Both the position numbers and the translations under genes were made by a program. A DNA stretch of 57,890 bases from Peribacillus cavernae (GTDB taxonomy: Bacteria > Bacillota > Bacilli > Bacillales > DSM-1321). The notes beneath the pieces are model-generated. The model did not search any database and was not told where the DNA came from. It saw only the letters and a list, made by a program, of their open reading frames with translations. Numbering within the stretch: position 1 is the first letter of the stretch; every line of letters starts with the position of its first letter. This document shows positions 55,984-57,890 of this stretch, one piece after another. The stretch spans positions 1-57,890 of the forward strand of contig NZ_RYZZ01000046.1 of the NCBI RefSeq assembly GCF_003989135.1, in the 5' to 3' direction.

Positions 55984-57396
55984 ATGTCAAAACAGCAAAT
56001 TGGTGTAATCGGGCTTGCCGTAATGGGCAAGAATCTTGCTTTTAATATTGAAAGCCGAGGCTATTCTGTCTCAGTATACAATCGTTCAAGAGAAAAGACC
56101 GACCAGATGATGAATGAAGCCCGTGGCAAAAACGTTGTTCCTGCATACAGCCTCGACGAGTTTGTCTCGTCACTCGAAAGTCCGCGCAAAATTTTATTAA
56201 TGGTTAAAGCCGGAGAACCGACGGACGCAACGATCGAACAACTTAAACCCCTTCTTGATAAAGGCGACATCGTGATCGACGGTGGGAACACTTTTTTCAA
56301 GGACACTCAGCGCCGCAATGAAGAGCTGAGTGAGCTTGGCATCCATTTTATTGGTACCGGTGTGTCCGGCGGAGAAGAAGGAGCCTTGACAGGGCCTTCC
56401 ATTATGCCTGGCGGGCAAAAAGAAGCCTACGAGTTGGTTGCCCCGATCCTAAAAGACATCTCAGCTAAGGTAAACGGCGATGCCTGCTGTACATATATAG
56501 GCCCGGATGGTGCCGGGCATTATGTGAAAATGGTCCATAATGGCATCGAGTACGGGGACATGCAGCTGATTTCAGAATCTTATTTCTTATTGAAGAATAT
56601 CCTTGGACTTACTGCCGAGGAACTTCACAGCGTTTTCGCAGATTGGAATAAAGGCGAGCTGGATAGCTATTTAATCGAAATCACCGCTGATATCTTTAAG
56701 AAATATGATGACGAAACCGGCAAACCGATGGTCGATGTAATTCTCGATAAAGCCGGCCAAAAGGGTACAGGAAAGTGGACAAGCCAGAGTGCCCTAGACC
56801 TTGGTGTCCCGCTTCCAATTATTACGGAATCCGTTTTCGCACGCTTTATCTCTGCTCTTAAGGATGAGCGCATCGCGGCAAGCAAAGTGTTGAGCGGTCC
56901 TCAAGCAGAGTCGTTTTCAGGCGATAAGGACGCTTTTATCGAAAGCATCCGTAAAGCACTGTATATGAGTAAAATTTGTTCTTATGCCCAGGGCTTTGCA
57001 CAAATGAAGGCTGCCTCTGAAGAATACAATTGGAATTTAAGCTACGGCGAGATCGCAATGATTTTCCGCGGCGGCTGCATCATCCGCGCGCAGTTCCTGC
57101 AAAAAATCAAGGATGCCTATGACCGTGATGCCAACCTGAACAACCTGTTGCTCGATCCTTATTTCAAGGAAATCGTCGAAAGCTATCAGGGAGCACTACG
57201 TGAAGTAATATCAACAGCCGTCATGAACGGAATTCCGGTACCGAGCCTCTCGGCAGCCCTTTCCTATTATGACAGCTACCGCACCGAAACACTGCCTGCC
57301 AACCTGATCCAGGCGCAGCGTGATTATTTCGGCGCCCACACCTATCAACGGATTGATAAAGAAGGCACTTTCCATACAGAGTGGATGGAGAAATAA
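55984..57396 (+). CDS. gndA: 6-phosphogluconate dehydrogenase, decarboxylating
   Basis: Oxidative pentose phosphate step: 6-phosphogluconate to ribulose-5-phosphate, CO2 and NADPH. 470 residues. Nucleotide-binding [17 protein letters not shown] near 10 with NRS following (NADP preference), [18 protein letters not shown] near 128, catalytic [11 protein letters not shown] near 185, and the C-terminal [21 protein letters not shown] precedes the ATG. Equivalent of yqjI. Confidence 0.96.
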   Translation: MSKQQIGVIGLAVMGKNLAFNIESRGYSVSVYNRSREKTDQMMNEARGKNVVPAYSLDEFVSSLESPRKILLMVKAGEPTDATIEQLKPLLDKGDIVIDGGNTFFKDTQRRNEELSELGIHFIGTGVSGGEEGALTGPSIMPGGQKEAYELVAPILKDISAKVNGDACCTYIGPDGAGHYVKMVHNGIEYGDMQLISESYFLLKNILGLTAEELHSVFADWNKGELDSYLIEITADIFKKYDDETGKPMVDVILDKAGQKGTGKWTSQSALDLGVPLPIITESVFARFISALKDERIAASKVLSGPQAESFSGDKDAFIESIRKALYMSKICSYAQGFAQMKAASEEYNWNLSYGEIAMIFRGGCIIRAQFLQKIKDAYDRDANLNNLLLDPYFKEIVESYQGALREVISTAVMNGIPVPSLSAALSYYDSYRTETLPANLIQAQRDYFGAHTYQRIDKEGTFHTEWMEK

Positions 57397-57403
57397 GAAT
57401 GAC

Positions 57404-57441
57404 AAAAACGGACTAAGCCTTAATGGTTTAGTCCGTTTTTT
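57404..57441 (+). terminator. Intrinsic terminator after gndA
   Basis: AAAAACGGACTAAG / TTTAGTCCGTTTTTT, long A/T-flanked stem, 8 nt after the stop. Could work in both directions. Confidence 0.92.
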
Positions 57442-57500
57442 ATCGATAAAAGAATATTCAGGGTAAATGTTATTCCTTGACAATGAATGATTGCCTTTCA

Positions 57501-57650
57501 GCTGCATATTTTGCCTATATGAGCCATTATTTAAATTTAAGAGCGATTATCAGGATTTAAGAGCGATTATCGGATTTTAAGAGCTATTTTTAAAATTTAT
57601 GATCTATCAGCAAAATTTATCAGCTATTACCAAATCCTCGAGCGAATGAA
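57501..57650. repeat. Seven-copy 20-bp tandem array (array 3)
   Basis: Units begin at 57501, 57521, 57541, 57561, 57581, 57601 and 57621, exactly 20 nt apart, with a partial one at 57640. Best-conserved copies read GAGCGATTAT-(c/a)(g)gATTTAA; copies 1 and 5-7 are more degenerate. Loose consensus GAGCnATTAnnnnAATTTAA. No gene. It begins 60 nt after the gndA terminator and ends just before the minus-strand terminator. Confidence 0.88.
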
Positions 57651-57651
57651 C

Positions 57652-57679
57652 TAAAAAAGGAGCACAAAATTGTGCTCCT
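57652..57679 (-). terminator. Terminator for the minus-strand gene
   Basis: On the minus strand, AGGAGCACAA / TTGTGCTCCT is followed by TTTTTT. It lies 7 nt after the stop codon of the minus-strand gene. Confidence 0.9.
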
Positions 57680-57685
57680 CCTGTA

Positions 57686-57859
57686 CTAACGACGATGCTC
57701 CACAAGGTCAATGACACCAAGAACCACATGGGCCAATCCAAATCCGAATATTGTATTGGCAACCATTTTATTTGAACCCCGGTTTTGTTTCATTGCATAA
57801 CCAGCAGCTGTTACAGCGGTACCTAAAGTAGTAGGAATCAAGCCTTCACGAACGTCCAT
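57686..57859 (-). CDS. Small conserved hydrophobic protein, unknown function
   Basis: About 57 residues from ATG 57859 (MDVREGLIPTTLG...). The frame remains open upstream to the window edge, with ATG at 57871 and TTG at 57889 as other starts; AAAGGA lies 12 nt before 57859. Two moderately hydrophobic segments with Gly and Ala (VTAAGYAM, IFGFGLAHVVLGVIDLV) suggest membrane association. I do not recognise a characterised family. Confidence 0.6.
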   Translation of the reverse strand: MDVREGLIPTTLGTAVTAAGYAMKQNRGSNKMVANTIFGFGLAHVVLGVIDLVEHRR

Positions 57860-57890
57860 GGTTATATTCATTCCTTTCGCTTCGCTCAAG

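Overview
The window is chromosomal DNA from an endospore-forming member of the Bacillaceae (Firmicutes). Evidence: a complete spoIIIA operon, spoIVB and spo0A, a gerA-type germinant receptor operon, AGGAGG-like ribosome binding sites with frequent TTG/GTG starts, and a gene order that follows from memory the Bacillus subtilis aroQ(yqhS)-to-gndA(yqjI) segment. There is no rRNA, tRNA, CRISPR array, prophage or intact transposase. Species cannot be fixed from this sequence; gene content fits a Bacillus/Mesobacillus/Cytobacillus-like organism.

Layout. 0.1-2.2 kb: aroQ, an M24 Xaa-Pro peptidase and efp. 2.3-7.9 kb: spoIIIAA-AH, the mother-cell half of the feeding-tube complex, with a repeat-like element inserted between AE and AF. 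8.2-10.5 kb: accB-accC-yqhY (fatty acid initiation). 11.0-20.3 kb: a housekeeping run nusB-folD-xseA-xseB-ispA-dxs-tlyA-ahrC-recN. 20.4-22.8 kb: spoIVB and spo0A. 23.1-24.2 kb: a glycerophosphodiesterase convergent with a DUF2627 gene.

24.3-39.4 kb is a branched-chain amino acid and propionate catabolism region. BkdR (sigma-54 activator) is followed by a near-perfect -24/-12 promoter, bcd, lpdV, bkdAA, bkdAB and bkdB. The ptb and buk genes of the B. subtilis operon are not here. Then come a Cu/Zn superoxide dismutase lipoprotein and mutA-mutB-meaB, which turn the propionyl-CoA made from valine and isoleucine (via methylmalonyl-CoA) into succinyl-CoA. The partner steps, methylmalonyl-CoA epimerase and the carboxyltransferase, lie at 51.2-53.2 kb.

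39.5-46.2 kb: brxB, then an AT-rich block absent at this place in B. subtilis (DUF3231 protein, two CBO0543-like membrane proteins on the minus strand, and a gerA/gerB/gerC-type operon with a small membrane gene). 46.7-49.0 kb: artPQR arginine-type ABC importer. 49.0-57.4 kb: a candidate structured RNA, yqjA, yqjB, the miniprotein gene prli42, mce, yqjD, yqjE, dinB and gndA. A small minus-strand gene closes the window.

The most unusual signal is not a gene. Three intergenic regions (about 10.6, 33.0 and 57.5 kb) each hold a degenerate tandem array with a unit of 19-21 bp, about two helical turns. Each array has its own sequence but the same period, and each begins 50-80 nt downstream of a strong intrinsic terminator. 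I know no named family for them. Other points of interest are a candidate structured RNA at 49.07-49.25 kb, a spoIIIAD gene whose only well-placed start is AUC, the element inside the spoIIIA operon, and a nested palindrome in front of mutA.
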